From: Verrucomicrobiota bacterium
Lineage (GTDB): Bacteria; Verrucomicrobiota; Verrucomicrobiia; Methylacidiphilales; UBA1321
Direction: 5' to 3'
Assembly: GCA_013285645.1 (NCBI GenBank)
Contig: JABDHJ010000001.1
Span: 192,537-256,536, forward strand
DNA length: 64,000 bases
The position numbers were made by a program, and so were the translations under genes. Position 1 is the stretch's first letter; every line of letters begins with the position of its first letter. Below, piece after piece: positions 37,531-46,695 of this stretch. The notes beneath the pieces were generated by a model, which made no database searches, was not told the DNA's origin, and saw nothing but the letters and a program-made list of their open reading frames with translations.

Positions 37531-40014
37531 CTATTCTTTCCGCATGCTCAAGGCAGCCAGGACAAAGCGGGCGACCTTAAGATGCCGTTCAGGCATTTGA
37601 GGCAACCTGCAAAGGATAATGAGGTAAAGGTCATTGTCGCGGAAAATGTGATAGCTCGTTCCCGCAGTCGGAATGATCAGGTCGTTGGTTTCCTTGCCCG
37701 CGATTTCCGAGAACGACTTGTTCAGCGACTCGAACATCCGCGGCACAAAGGCAACCAGCGCTGCTTTGTCCAGGCCTTTGGGAGTATGCCCCACCAGGGA
37801 CAGTCCGCTGCCTTGGCTCAAGACGCAACCGGTGACATCCGGCCAGCAGCATATACGATCCGTGACTTCCTTGAGGGAAGGCCGTTGATCCGCCGGAAAG
37901 CCGAGAAGCTCGTTGATCGTGAGCGGTATCCGGTTGGCAGGCGGAGTTTCCCCAGTGAGGTTCGTATAAGCGTCTTTTGTGATTCCGGGCACATCCAATA
38001 GGTCTTCGATCCTTTGAAACGACCCAATCGCCTTCCGATGCTTAATGATCGATTCAGCCAGTTCCCGGTTGCAGCCGGGTATCTGGAGCAACTCCTCGAC
38101 TGTGCAGGTATTGAGATTGAACGCTCCGGATTCTTCAGGAGTCGGCTCCTTTTCGGCGGTAGTAGGCAAGGGCTTCGTTAGCACCGCCTCAGGATTAACA
38201 ATCGATGTGGGTGCCTGCACAGCCGGAGTTGGCGGCGGCGTATAGGCAACCGGCGCCGGAGCAGCAACCGGAGTGGGCACTGCCACGGGAATGGAACGCA
38301 CAGGTGCGGTAGCCACAGGCGCGGGTGCGATAGGCAGCGGCGCGGGGGTGAATACCGGCGCAGGCGGCTGGATCAGCGGCGGCGGTGTGAAGGCCACAGG
38401 CGCGGGCGTCTCGATGGGAGCAGGCTCCTCCACCGGTTCCGGCGGCGTATAGGCAACGGGTTCGGGCTCAGGTTCAGGTTCCGGAGCGGCGACGGGAATG
38501 GGCAGGGTCTCCTCCTGTACTGGGGGCGTATAGGCCTCGGGCTCGGGATTGGCGATGGGAGCCGTCTCAGCCGTGGCGAGCAGATCGGTGGAGGCGCTTT
38601 CCGGTTCTTCGCTTTCACCCATTTGCGCCATGGCCAATGCAGCCAAGCGCTGGAGATCGTCGGCAGCCGCATCAGGCACGCCCGGAGCGGGTTGCTCGAC
38701 GGGAGACGTTGCCGCAAGCTCTTCAGGAACTGGAGCCTCAACCGGGGCTGGAGGGGCCTCAGCCACCATGGGAGCGGGCGTAGGTCTAGGAGCAGGTTGT
38801 GGAGGAGCCTCAGGCTGCACCGGAGGCATCTGCGGTTTCGGCAAAGACTGGGTCAGGCGAGGCACCGGCGGAATGGGAGCGGGCGGCATTGAGACCATCG
38901 AGCGCGGGGTCGAAGCCATCGGAATCGGAGCCGTCGGCTGGGGCAACATCGGTGCCTGCATCTGAGACGTGACCGCCGCCTGGGGCCGGGCCGGAATCGC
39001 GGCAGTCGCCCGCGTCGGAGCCGGAAGTGTCCCTGAAGGAGAAATCGTGCGTGCGCTGACACTCGGAGACGCCGGGGCGACCGATCCCGGCAAACGTGAG
39101 GGTGGCTTGGGAGGAGGCGGAAGTTGACCGCTGGCCGAGACCGAGGATACGATTCCCGGAGCAGTCGGCCGCTGTGGTGGCGCAATCGTCTTCGGCGCGG
39201 CCGTGGGAACAAATGCCTCGCTCTGCGGAACCTGGCTTTCCTCGATGATATTATTCTGAGTCGTTTGACGACGCGCGGCTTCCGCTTGTTCGCGCAAAAT
39301 CTCCTCCGTGAAGGGATCCGCCATGTTGATCACGGAAGCATCGACCCCTTTTTGATCGGGACGCAAGGCAAGCAGATCAGGCGGGATGCGCATGACCACA
39401 TCCATCAGCGGTAAATTGACGACCGTCGGCAGATAGTTGGTAATGGAAGCCGTGGGCTGGAGGTAGCCGGGCGGAAAATGAGGAACCAGGTCCGCCAGCG
39501 TCATCTCCACCTTGCCGGAAGGGAGTTGACTTAAAATCATGTTCATCGGCAGGCCGATTTCCGTGGCCGCAGTACCGGCGGCCTCAAATTGGGCAATGTC
39601 AGCCGCCAAGACTTCCGGGGGAAGGCAGCGCAGAATCATTCCCACCGGCAGGTTGATCCGTCCCGCCGGGGCAGCTGCCGCAGGAATAGGAAGAGATTTA
39701 GTGCTGCTAGTCGGTTTGCCCAAGCCGCCGGGCAGAACAATGCGCTGGGTTGAGCGCGTCGATTGCACGACCCCGGGGCGGGTCGGTTTGAGGCCCGAAG
39801 CGGTGCGCGGCATGACCATCGGCTGTGTAGTCGCAGCACCGGAAGTCATCCCCGATGTGGGAATCAAACCGGAAGGCTGGGGAGGCTTGACGGTGGGGAT
39901 GTTCGCCACGCCCGGAGGGGTTTGAATCTTCGGCGGAGTCGGCGGCGCTTTTGCAACAGGGGCAGTAGCTTCCGTGGGGTTTTTATCTTTTTTACCGAAG
40001 AAAGAGAATGCCAT
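37531..40014 (-). CDS. large Pro-rich protein with N-terminal repeat region, helix-hairpin-helix domain and C-terminal roadblock-like domain
   Basis: 827 aa: three I/V-x-LP...LP repeats (INLPVGMILRCLPPEVL, IGLPMNMILSQLPSGKV, VNLPLMDVVMRIPPDLL), long P/A/V-rich region, FNLNTCTVEELLQIPGCNRELAESIIKHRKAIGSFQRIEDLLDVPGI (HhH), C-terminal DRICCWPDVTGCVLSQGSGLSLVGHTPKGLD...DLYLIILCRLPQ. Confidence 0.8.
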   Translation of the reverse strand: MAFSFFGKKDKNPTEATAPVAKAPPTPPKIQTPPGVANIPTVKPPQPSGLIPTSGMTSGAATTQPMVMPRTASGLKPTRPGVVQSTRSTQRIVLPGGLGKPTSSTKSLPIPAAAAPAGRINLPVGMILRCLPPEVLAADIAQFEAAGTAATEIGLPMNMILSQLPSGKVEMTLADLVPHFPPGYLQPTASITNYLPTVVNLPLMDVVMRIPPDLLALRPDQKGVDASVINMADPFTEEILREQAEAARRQTTQNNIIEESQVPQSEAFVPTAAPKTIAPPQRPTAPGIVSSVSASGQLPPPPKPPSRLPGSVAPASPSVSARTISPSGTLPAPTRATAAIPARPQAAVTSQMQAPMLPQPTAPIPMASTPRSMVSMPPAPIPPVPRLTQSLPKPQMPPVQPEAPPQPAPRPTPAPMVAEAPPAPVEAPVPEELAATSPVEQPAPGVPDAAADDLQRLAALAMAQMGESEEPESASTDLLATAETAPIANPEPEAYTPPVQEETLPIPVAAPEPEPEPEPVAYTPPEPVEEPAPIETPAPVAFTPPPLIQPPAPVFTPAPLPIAPAPVATAPVRSIPVAVPTPVAAPAPVAYTPPPTPAVQAPTSIVNPEAVLTKPLPTTAEKEPTPEESGAFNLNTCTVEELLQIPGCNRELAESIIKHRKAIGSFQRIEDLLDVPGITKDAYTNLTGETPPANRIPLTINELLGFPADQRPSLKEVTDRICCWPDVTGCVLSQGSGLSLVGHTPKGLDKAALVAFVPRMFESLNKSFSEIAGKETNDLIIPTAGTSYHIFRDNDLYLIILCRLPQMPERHLKVARFVLAALSMRKE

Positions 40015-40099
40015 ATGCCGGGTATTTTCGTGGAAAGCTTGTCAAGCCGGTTTGATGGTGCACTATTATCTTTCAGTTGCAACAGCAAATATCGTCGCG

Positions 40100-41113
40100 A
40101 TGAGTTATCCGAATAGCACTCCGTTTTCTGAATCAGACCTACCGGTTTCGTCCGGTTTTAATACCCAATCCCAGATGGGATTGGCCGAAGTCCTGCAGAT
40201 GTGCTGCCTGAGCCACCGCAGCGGCCAGATCACCTTCCGGTCCGGCGAATCCCACGGATTTGTCTTCATCCAGCAGGGCAACGTCCTCCACGCCATGTGC
40301 GGTCCCATCGAGGGAGCGGAAGCCATCTTCACCATGCTCACCTGGCCCGGAGGCGGATTCTCGCTAAATGAAGATATTTTACCTCATAAGAAAACGGTGA
40401 CATTGACCTGGGAGCAACTACTCTTTGAAGGTGCCCGCCGCGCGGATGAAGGTATCAGTACGCCTTCCGGCGCTCCGGTTGTCACCGCCGAACCAGTTGT
40501 TAGTACGCGTGCCCACGAGAGCCAGCCGAAACTAATCATAACCCGTCCCGACCTCCCTCAGGCCGCTTACGAGTTGGTCCAGGAATACACCCATTTAGGA
40601 CGGGCTGCGGGCAACGAGATCTCCCTCCCCTACCCCTCCATTTCCGGTCGCCATTGCATCTTCATCCTCAGCGGTCCGGATGTTGTCGTGCGCGATCTCA
40701 ACTCTTCCAACGGCACCCTGGTCAACGACGAGACCATCAGCGAACAGGTCCTGCGACCCGGCGATATCATCCGAGTCGGAGTCGTCGAGATCAAATTTGA
40801 AGCTGGCATGAAGCGCCCCAAATTACGCACCAACGCTCCGGCTCAAAGAACTGCGGAGTCTCTCAAGGAAGTGCCGTTCAATCCGCTGATCTCCCACTCG
40901 ACAGTCAAGCTACCCGGCGCAAGAAGCGCGGACGGTGCCGCTCCCAAAGCCAAGAACGACAGCGCTTACGTCAAAGGCGTGTCCGCCATCAACTACAGCG
41001 ATCTCGCCAAGCCCGAAGTTAACGAGAAAAAAGCCCCTTGGATGATCATCTTCATCGTCGTAGTGTTAGTCCTCGGTGGAGCCGCCTGTTACTTCTTCCT
41101 CCTCCGGCATTAG
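40100..41113 (+). CDS. DUF4388-like + FHA domain protein with C-terminal transmembrane anchor
   Basis: MGLAEVLQMCCLSHRSGQITFRSGESHGFVFIQQGNVLHAMCGPIEGAEAIFTMLTWPGGGFSLNE; FHA: HLGRAAGNEISLPYPSISGRHCIFILSGPDVVVRDLNSSNGTLVND; C-term APWMIIFIVVVLVLGGAACYFFLLRH. Confidence 0.88.
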   Translation: MSYPNSTPFSESDLPVSSGFNTQSQMGLAEVLQMCCLSHRSGQITFRSGESHGFVFIQQGNVLHAMCGPIEGAEAIFTMLTWPGGGFSLNEDILPHKKTVTLTWEQLLFEGARRADEGISTPSGAPVVTAEPVVSTRAHESQPKLIITRPDLPQAAYELVQEYTHLGRAAGNEISLPYPSISGRHCIFILSGPDVVVRDLNSSNGTLVNDETISEQVLRPGDIIRVGVVEIKFEAGMKRPKLRTNAPAQRTAESLKEVPFNPLISHSTVKLPGARSADGAAPKAKNDSAYVKGVSAINYSDLAKPEVNEKKAPWMIIFIVVVLVLGGAACYFFLLRH

Positions 41114-41249
41114 CGCCCCGGCCTCTTTTAAAATTCCGTCATCCCGAGCTTGTCGAGGGATCAGACTCGTGTCCACCGCAACAAACCGCGCACGATTGCT
41201 GAACGGTCTCCTCTTTCAGCCCCCGGTGATTTCCAGAGTTATTGTCACA

Positions 41250-41672
41250 TTATTTTAAGCGCAACCTCAACCGCCCAAGCATGCCCTTCCTACCGGAAGA
41301 CCCGCGTAAAATCAGAAGTCGGAATCCAACCCAAATCCAACAAAGTCGGCGGACTCGAAAAGCGTCCCACATAAAACCGCCGTGCTTTTCAAAGTAAGTT
41401 TCCTCGGACGCCGAATAAAGGTAATCAATGGCCTCTCCAAGACACTCCCCTATATCGATTTCAACCCCACATTCCTCCCTGACTTCCCTCGCTAGGGTAA
41501 CTTGTTCCGTCTCGCCCGGTTCGCATCCACCGCCAGGGAGAAAGTACGTCTCCCCGTCACGAATAGCAGCAACCCCGCGCTCACCATCCAAAACTACAAC
41601 ATAAACGCCACGTCGAATGACGTAGTCGATGCCAGCCTGCTTTTCACCAAATGTCGGAATTGTGGAAGGCAT
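41250..41672 (-). CDS. NUDIX hydrolase (possible C-terminal frameshift)
   Basis: Nudix box GGGCEPGETEQVTLAREVREECGVEI. Confidence 0.75.
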   Translation of the reverse strand: MPSTIPTFGEKQAGIDYVIRRGVYVVVLDGERGVAAIRDGETYFLPGGGCEPGETEQVTLAREVREECGVEIDIGECLGEAIDYLYSASEETYFEKHGGFMWDAFRVRRLCWIWVGFRLLILRGSSGRKGMLGRLRLRLK

Positions 41673-41843
41673 AAATTGCCGGTTAATGTCAAAGCTCTCT
41701 CCGTCATCCTTGCATGTCGAGAATCAGTTCCTGCGCCTTTTCCATATTAATTTGCACCTCGGTTCCCGCATAAGATCGAGACGCCACCAGTTTTAGGATA
41801 GACTCCCCTCCCCCTATCTCCGTAAGATGATCGTTTTCCGCTT

Positions 41844-42818
41844 ATGCTAAATCCCGATTCGATCGCGTCCCTCCAGAAGCTTTGCTCCCAGCACGAGCGC
41901 TTCCTGATTATTTCCCACGTCCGCCCGGATGGCGACGCCTACGGTTCCACCCTCGCCCTCGCCTTGAGCCTGCAGGCCATGGGCAAGGACGTGCAGGTCG
42001 TGAATGCAGATGGCCTCATGCCCTCCTTTGAATTTCTCCCCGGCAGCAAAAGCCTGACCGCCACCTCACCCGAGGCCCCGGAGCCCGATCGCCTCATCAT
42101 TTCCGTCGATTGCGCCGATCAAAAGCGGCACGGCGCGGCGTTCGATCAATGGAAGCGCTTGCCCGACGTCAGCATTGATCACCACGTCAGCAATCCCGGT
42201 TATGCCGCGTTAAATCTGATCGATGCCGATTCCCCCGCCACCGCGCAGGTTCTCTTCGACATCATCACCACTCTGAAATGGCCGCTCACCGCCGAAGTCG
42301 CCGCCAATCTTTACGTTGGCTTGATGACCGATACGGGCAATTTCCGTTATCGCCAAACCACCGCGCGCACCTTTGAAGTCGCAGCCCGTCTGGTCGAGGC
42401 CGGCGCAGATCCCACCAACCTGGCCCAAAGTTGCTATTCCAGTTTTCGTGCCGAGCGCCTTCTCTTGATGAAAGAAGTCTTCAACAGCATCCATTTTGCC
42501 GACCACAACCGTGTGGCCTGGTTTTATCTCACCCCGGAAACCTACGCCAAAAGCGGCGCCATTCCCGACGAGACCGAAGGCCTGATCGAATACCTGCAAA
42601 TGGTCCGCACCGTCGAGGTGGCCTTCGTGCTCGAATCATTGCCCGACGGCCTCACCCGGGGGAGTATGCGTTCGCGCGGCAACGTCGATGTGCAAAAGAT
42701 TTGCCAGGAATTCGGAGGCGGCGGTCATCGCCTCGCCGCCGGCCTAAGAACCAAACTCTCTCCCACCGAGCTGGAAAAGAAACTCTTGGAATCCATCGCC
42801 AAACAGCTACCTGAGTAA
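41844..42818 (+). CDS. nrnA: DHH/DHHA1 phosphoesterase (NrnA-like bifunctional oligoribonuclease/PAP phosphatase)
   Basis: ISHVRPDGDAYGSTLALALSL; IDHHVSNPGYAALNLID; GLMTDTGNFRY; GGGGHRLAAGLR. Confidence 0.88.
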   Translation: MLNPDSIASLQKLCSQHERFLIISHVRPDGDAYGSTLALALSLQAMGKDVQVVNADGLMPSFEFLPGSKSLTATSPEAPEPDRLIISVDCADQKRHGAAFDQWKRLPDVSIDHHVSNPGYAALNLIDADSPATAQVLFDIITTLKWPLTAEVAANLYVGLMTDTGNFRYRQTTARTFEVAARLVEAGADPTNLAQSCYSSFRAERLLLMKEVFNSIHFADHNRVAWFYLTPETYAKSGAIPDETEGLIEYLQMVRTVEVAFVLESLPDGLTRGSMRSRGNVDVQKICQEFGGGGHRLAAGLRTKLSPTELEKKLLESIAKQLPE

Positions 42819-42898
42819 CCCATTCCCCCAGAAATTTCTTTGTGCTCTTTGCGCTCTTTTGCGGCTAATCTATTTCCCTTCCAGTAAAATATAAAATT

Positions 42899-43615
42899 AT
42901 GATCGAAGCAGACGGAGTCCTCCTCATCGACAAACCAACCGGTTGCACCTCCCACGACGTGGTGGATTACGTGCGCAATCGCTTTCACTTCAAAAAAGTG
43001 GGCCATTGCGGAACGCTCGATCCCCTCGCCACCGGCCTGCTCATGCTCGTCATCGGCAAGGCGACTAAAATCCAGGACCTGCTCATGGCCGAGGACAAGG
43101 AATACGCCGGCACCATGAAGCTCGGCGCGACCACCGACTCCCAGGACGGCGACGGAAAAATCCTCGAGGAAAAACCGGTGCCCGAACTCACGCGCGAGCA
43201 ACTCGAAACCGCTTTCAAAAAATACACCGGCGACTTCTATCAGATCCCGCCCATGGTCTCCGCACTCAAGCAGGGTGGCGTGCCGCTCTATAAATTGGCC
43301 CGTGCCGGAAAAACCGTCGAACGCGAGCCGCGCCTCGTCCACATCGGCAGCTACATAATCGACGACGTCGCCATGCCGCTGATCAAGTTCCGCATTCAAT
43401 GCAGCAAGGGCTTTTATGTCCGCACCTATTGCCACGACATCGGCCAGGACCTAGGCTGCGGAGCGCATCTCGTCCAATTGAGCCGCCTCAAATCCGGCAA
43501 CTTCTCCCTGGAGCGCGCCCTCAGTTGGGAACAACTCCAGAAAACCACCGATGCCCGCGAACTGCTTCCCTCCCTCCTCACCCTCCCCGAAGTCTCCCGC
43601 CTACGCAGAAGATAA
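42899..43615 (+). CDS. truB: tRNA pseudouridine(55) synthase
   Basis: GVLLIDKPTGCTSHDVVDYVR; KVGHCGTLDPLATGLLMLVIGKATK; YEGT-like YAGTMKLGATTDSQDGDG. Confidence 0.96.
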   Translation: MIEADGVLLIDKPTGCTSHDVVDYVRNRFHFKKVGHCGTLDPLATGLLMLVIGKATKIQDLLMAEDKEYAGTMKLGATTDSQDGDGKILEEKPVPELTREQLETAFKKYTGDFYQIPPMVSALKQGGVPLYKLARAGKTVEREPRLVHIGSYIIDDVAMPLIKFRIQCSKGFYVRTYCHDIGQDLGCGAHLVQLSRLKSGNFSLERALSWEQLQKTTDARELLPSLLTLPEVSRLRRR

Positions 43616-43819
43616 CCAATATATCATTAGTCATCCTGAGCCCGTCGAAGGATCAGTTCAGCCTTCCCCATCTCAAAACCCTTCTCCAAAAAATTCCGTA
43701 ATTCCGTTAAAACTTCCCCTGCCGTAATTTAGATAATTTGGAAATTTGGCCCTTCCTTGTTCCCCTCAATTTCTTTGTGCTTTCTGCGTTCTTTTGTGGC
43801 TAATTCTTAATCCCCTCCC

Positions 43820-44731
43820 GTGCTAATCGGCCCCGTCCCCCTCACCCAACTCGCTCCGCATCCCGGCGTGACCGGTCTCGCCATCGGCGTCTTTGATGGT
43901 GTCCACCTCGGCCACCAAGCCGTCGTCCGCAGCCTTAAGGGAAAAGTCGCCGCTCTCACCTTCGAGCCGCATCCCCTCAGCATCATCGCCCCAGACCGCG
44001 TCCCTCCTCGCCTTACCACCCTCGAACAAAAAGTCGCCTACCTCCGCGCACAAGGCACCGTCGCCGTCATCGCGGTCAAATTTGATGAGGAGTTGCGCAA
44101 ACTTTCCCCCGCCGCCTTCGTCGATGAAATCGGTCGCGTCTTCCCCGATCTCAAACAAGTCGCCATCGGCGAAAGCTGGTCCTTCGGTCGCAATCGCGAA
44201 GGCAACGCCACCCGCCTCGCCGAATTGGCGCAGACCCATGGCTTCACCGTAAAGGCCATCGTCCCCGTCATGCTCGAAGGCGCGCCGGTCAGCAGTACGC
44301 GCATCCGCGAAGCCATTTCCCAAAAGCGATTTGCCGATGCCGCCCGTCTCCTCGGACGTTCCCATGCCATCACCGGCTTGGTGATCCACGGCGACGAACG
44401 CGGACGTCTCCTCGGTTTTCCCACCGCCAATCTGTCCGGTGTCGAGCAATTGCTACCTCCCCGCGGCGTCTACGCCGTCAAGGCTCGCGTCGCCGGAAAC
44501 CTCACCAAGTATCGCGCCGTCATGAATCTGGGCCAACGCCCCACCTTCACCTCCAACGGCACCGATTCCCTCGAAGTGCATCTCCTTGATTTCGACGCCG
44601 ACCTCTACGACCAACGCCTCTGGGTCTCCGATTTCAGCTGGATCCGCGACGAGCAAACTTTCGCCGGCCCCGAAGCCTTGAAAGCGCAAATCACCTCCGA
44701 CATCGCCAAGGCGCGTTCGGTCCTCTCCTAG
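43820..44731 (+). CDS. ribF: bifunctional riboflavin kinase/FAD synthetase
   Basis: GLAIGVFDGVHLGHQAVV; SSTRIREAIS; LLGFPTANLSGVEQLLPPRGVYAVKA. Confidence 0.95.
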   Translation: MLIGPVPLTQLAPHPGVTGLAIGVFDGVHLGHQAVVRSLKGKVAALTFEPHPLSIIAPDRVPPRLTTLEQKVAYLRAQGTVAVIAVKFDEELRKLSPAAFVDEIGRVFPDLKQVAIGESWSFGRNREGNATRLAELAQTHGFTVKAIVPVMLEGAPVSSTRIREAISQKRFADAARLLGRSHAITGLVIHGDERGRLLGFPTANLSGVEQLLPPRGVYAVKARVAGNLTKYRAVMNLGQRPTFTSNGTDSLEVHLLDFDADLYDQRLWVSDFSWIRDEQTFAGPEALKAQITSDIAKARSVLS

Positions 44732-44782
44732 TCCCGGATGAGCGTCTTGATGGCGTACCCTGCAATATCTAGCGGCCCTTTT

Positions 44783-45616
44783 TCAACTCTCCGGCGCTTG
44801 CAATTGTTCGACGCGCTGGAGGATCTCTGCGGACAACGGCGCGGCGTTGGTGGCGGCCTTCAAGTATTCGTCCAAATTCGCAAGTGAAGCCGTGCCGCCA
44901 ATTGTGGTCCGGATCACGGGTTCGCTGGCGGCAAGCCTCAGGTTGAATTCCGTGGCATTGCGACAGCCGGAGGCGTTGATAAGTTCGGCAAGTTTCTCGG
45001 ATGTCGAGCTGTTGTTTTTATCGGAGGGCCCGCCCCCCAAAGTACGCAGGGCGAGGACGGGAATTTTCTTCGCGCGGATGGCGGCCCACGCGCTATCGCT
45101 GCAATCCCGCTGGCAGGCGTTCCAGTATAGGGTCACTCCCTCGATCAAACCGCTCTTCATCGCCTCGACGGCGGCATCGGAGTTTTCCGGGGTCAGGAAC
45201 AAGACGGCCTGACGGATCAAGCCGCGCGCGCGGAGCGAGGCGAGTTCATCGGCCAACGGGCCGCCGCCACCTCGCAACTGGTCGATAAGATTGCCGGGAT
45301 TTGGGTCCATGGACACAAGCTGCGCCACATCGATGACGTCGAGCCCGAGTCGGCGACAAGTGTCCTCGACCTCAAAACGCATGAGCGGCACAGAGGCGTC
45401 CCGTACTTTGATCATCATCTTCGGCACCCGATTACGGTTCTCGTCAAAGGCCATGCGCAGGACCATGAAGGTGAACCCCTGGTTATAAGTCGGGCTGGAA
45501 TGAAAAGAGACCCCGGCTTCCATCGCCCGCCGCGCTACGATCAAATCCTGGGCCACATCCGCCGGATTCCGGCCTAGGGACATGGTACCGAAGGTGTAGG
45601 GGGTAAGTGACATCAT
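44783..45616 (-). CDS. aldo/keto reductase family protein
   Basis: YTFGTMSLGRNPADVAQDLIVARRAMEAGVSFHSSPTYNQG; RLGLDVIDVAQL; TTIGGTASLANLDEYLKA. Confidence 0.85.
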   Translation of the reverse strand: MMSLTPYTFGTMSLGRNPADVAQDLIVARRAMEAGVSFHSSPTYNQGFTFMVLRMAFDENRNRVPKMMIKVRDASVPLMRFEVEDTCRRLGLDVIDVAQLVSMDPNPGNLIDQLRGGGGPLADELASLRARGLIRQAVLFLTPENSDAAVEAMKSGLIEGVTLYWNACQRDCSDSAWAAIRAKKIPVLALRTLGGGPSDKNNSSTSEKLAELINASGCRNATEFNLRLAASEPVIRTTIGGTASLANLDEYLKAATNAAPLSAEILQRVEQLQAPES

Positions 45617-45703
45617 CCGTGTAGGATATCGGACAACCCGCGAAAATCAGAATCAAAATTCTCTATTTCTAAAAAGAGAAATGGAGTTTGGGAACGAGGG
45701 AAA

Positions 45704-45934
45704 TTAATTGTTTGGAAATATCGCAAGATAGGCTTTCAAGATGGAGACCACTAGCAAGCACATACCTGCAAATTTAAGGTTCCGTTTTTTCCTTTCAAAA
45801 GTCTCTCCCTTGGATTTAAGAAACCATGTTGGTTTGAAAATCAAAGCCAAGCCTAAGGCAAAGAAGAGAATTGATTCTGGAAATTTTACTAAAATGAGAT
45901 AGGCAATCCCCTCAAGGAAGTCGCGAAAGCTCAT
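45704..45934 (-). CDS. small membrane protein, hypothetical
   Basis: 76 aa with two hydrophobic segments. Confidence 0.5.
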   Translation of the reverse strand: MSFRDFLEGIAYLILVKFPESILFFALGLALIFKPTWFLKSKGETFERKKRNLKFAGMCLLVVSILKAYLAIFPNN

Positions 45935-45981
45935 CGAGTTATCTTGCCCTAGAATAAAAACCAGGATAACGGAGGCTTGAA

Positions 45982-46695
45982 CTAAGCCTGCAGCTTCTTC
46001 ACCAAATCCCGCACGGCGCCGGCGCCGGAAACGGCGGTGAAAACCACATCGACATCGTCACTGGCTGCGCTGGCGAATTCGATATTCCCGTAGCCTAGAA
46101 AATTGATGTGCGCGGCAATGCTGCGAATGTCCTGAATCCGCAATTCGCGCGAGGTCTTGTTGAAGATGCCGCTTTCCACGCTGACGCGTTTGTTGGTGAC
46201 GCTATATTTGGTCGAGGTCCTGGCCAGATAGATATAGATGAAAATGACAAGGGCAATGGGCAACATTGCCAATGCGTACAGACCATAGTTTGGCAGAAAA
46301 AGATAAGTGCCGACGGGTACCAGACACAGAACCAGCGCCAGTCCCAATAGCGACGCCCATTTCCACCACGTCGGATAGCCGGTCCACTCCACCTGCTCCA
46401 CATGGGATTCCGCAGAAACGAGCGCCGGTGCGGAATTGGCAGTGGTTTGGGGGTGTGCTTTTTTGATGAGGATTTGTTGGACGGTCGGCACAACCGCGGT
46501 TTTTTCCAATAGGGCTGCCGGTATCGACGGCTCAATAGTGGAGAGGATGGTGCTCAGCGGTTGCCAATCGGCATTTCCTTCCTGCCAGAAAAGGGTCAGG
46601 GCGGTGATATGCCCCTCATTCCACATTGATTGGACTTGCTGCAACGTGTACGGGCCGGCCTGGGCTTCGTTGAGCCATAGGTAGTACATGCGCAA
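45982..46695 (-). CDS. GYF_2-domain plus PH-like (bPH2) membrane protein
   Basis: MYYLWLNEAQAGPYTLQQVQSMWNEGHITALTLFWQEGNADWQPLSTI; two TMs; TSTKYSVTNKRVSVESGIFNKTSRELRIQDIRSI. Confidence 0.88.
   Translation of the reverse strand: MRMYYLWLNEAQAGPYTLQQVQSMWNEGHITALTLFWQEGNADWQPLSTILSTIEPSIPAALLEKTAVVPTVQQILIKKAHPQTTANSAPALVSAESHVEQVEWTGYPTWWKWASLLGLALVLCLVPVGTYLFLPNYGLYALAMLPIALVIFIYIYLARTSTKYSVTNKRVSVESGIFNKTSRELRIQDIRSIAAHINFLGYGNIEFASAASDDVDVVFTAVSGAGAVRDLVKKLQA

Noticed and set aside
38180-39120. Repetitive GC-rich tract that could suggest a tandem-repeat or CRISPR-like array
   Set aside because: It is the in-frame Pro/Ala/Val-rich coding region of the 827-aa protein; units are irregular and there are no spacers.
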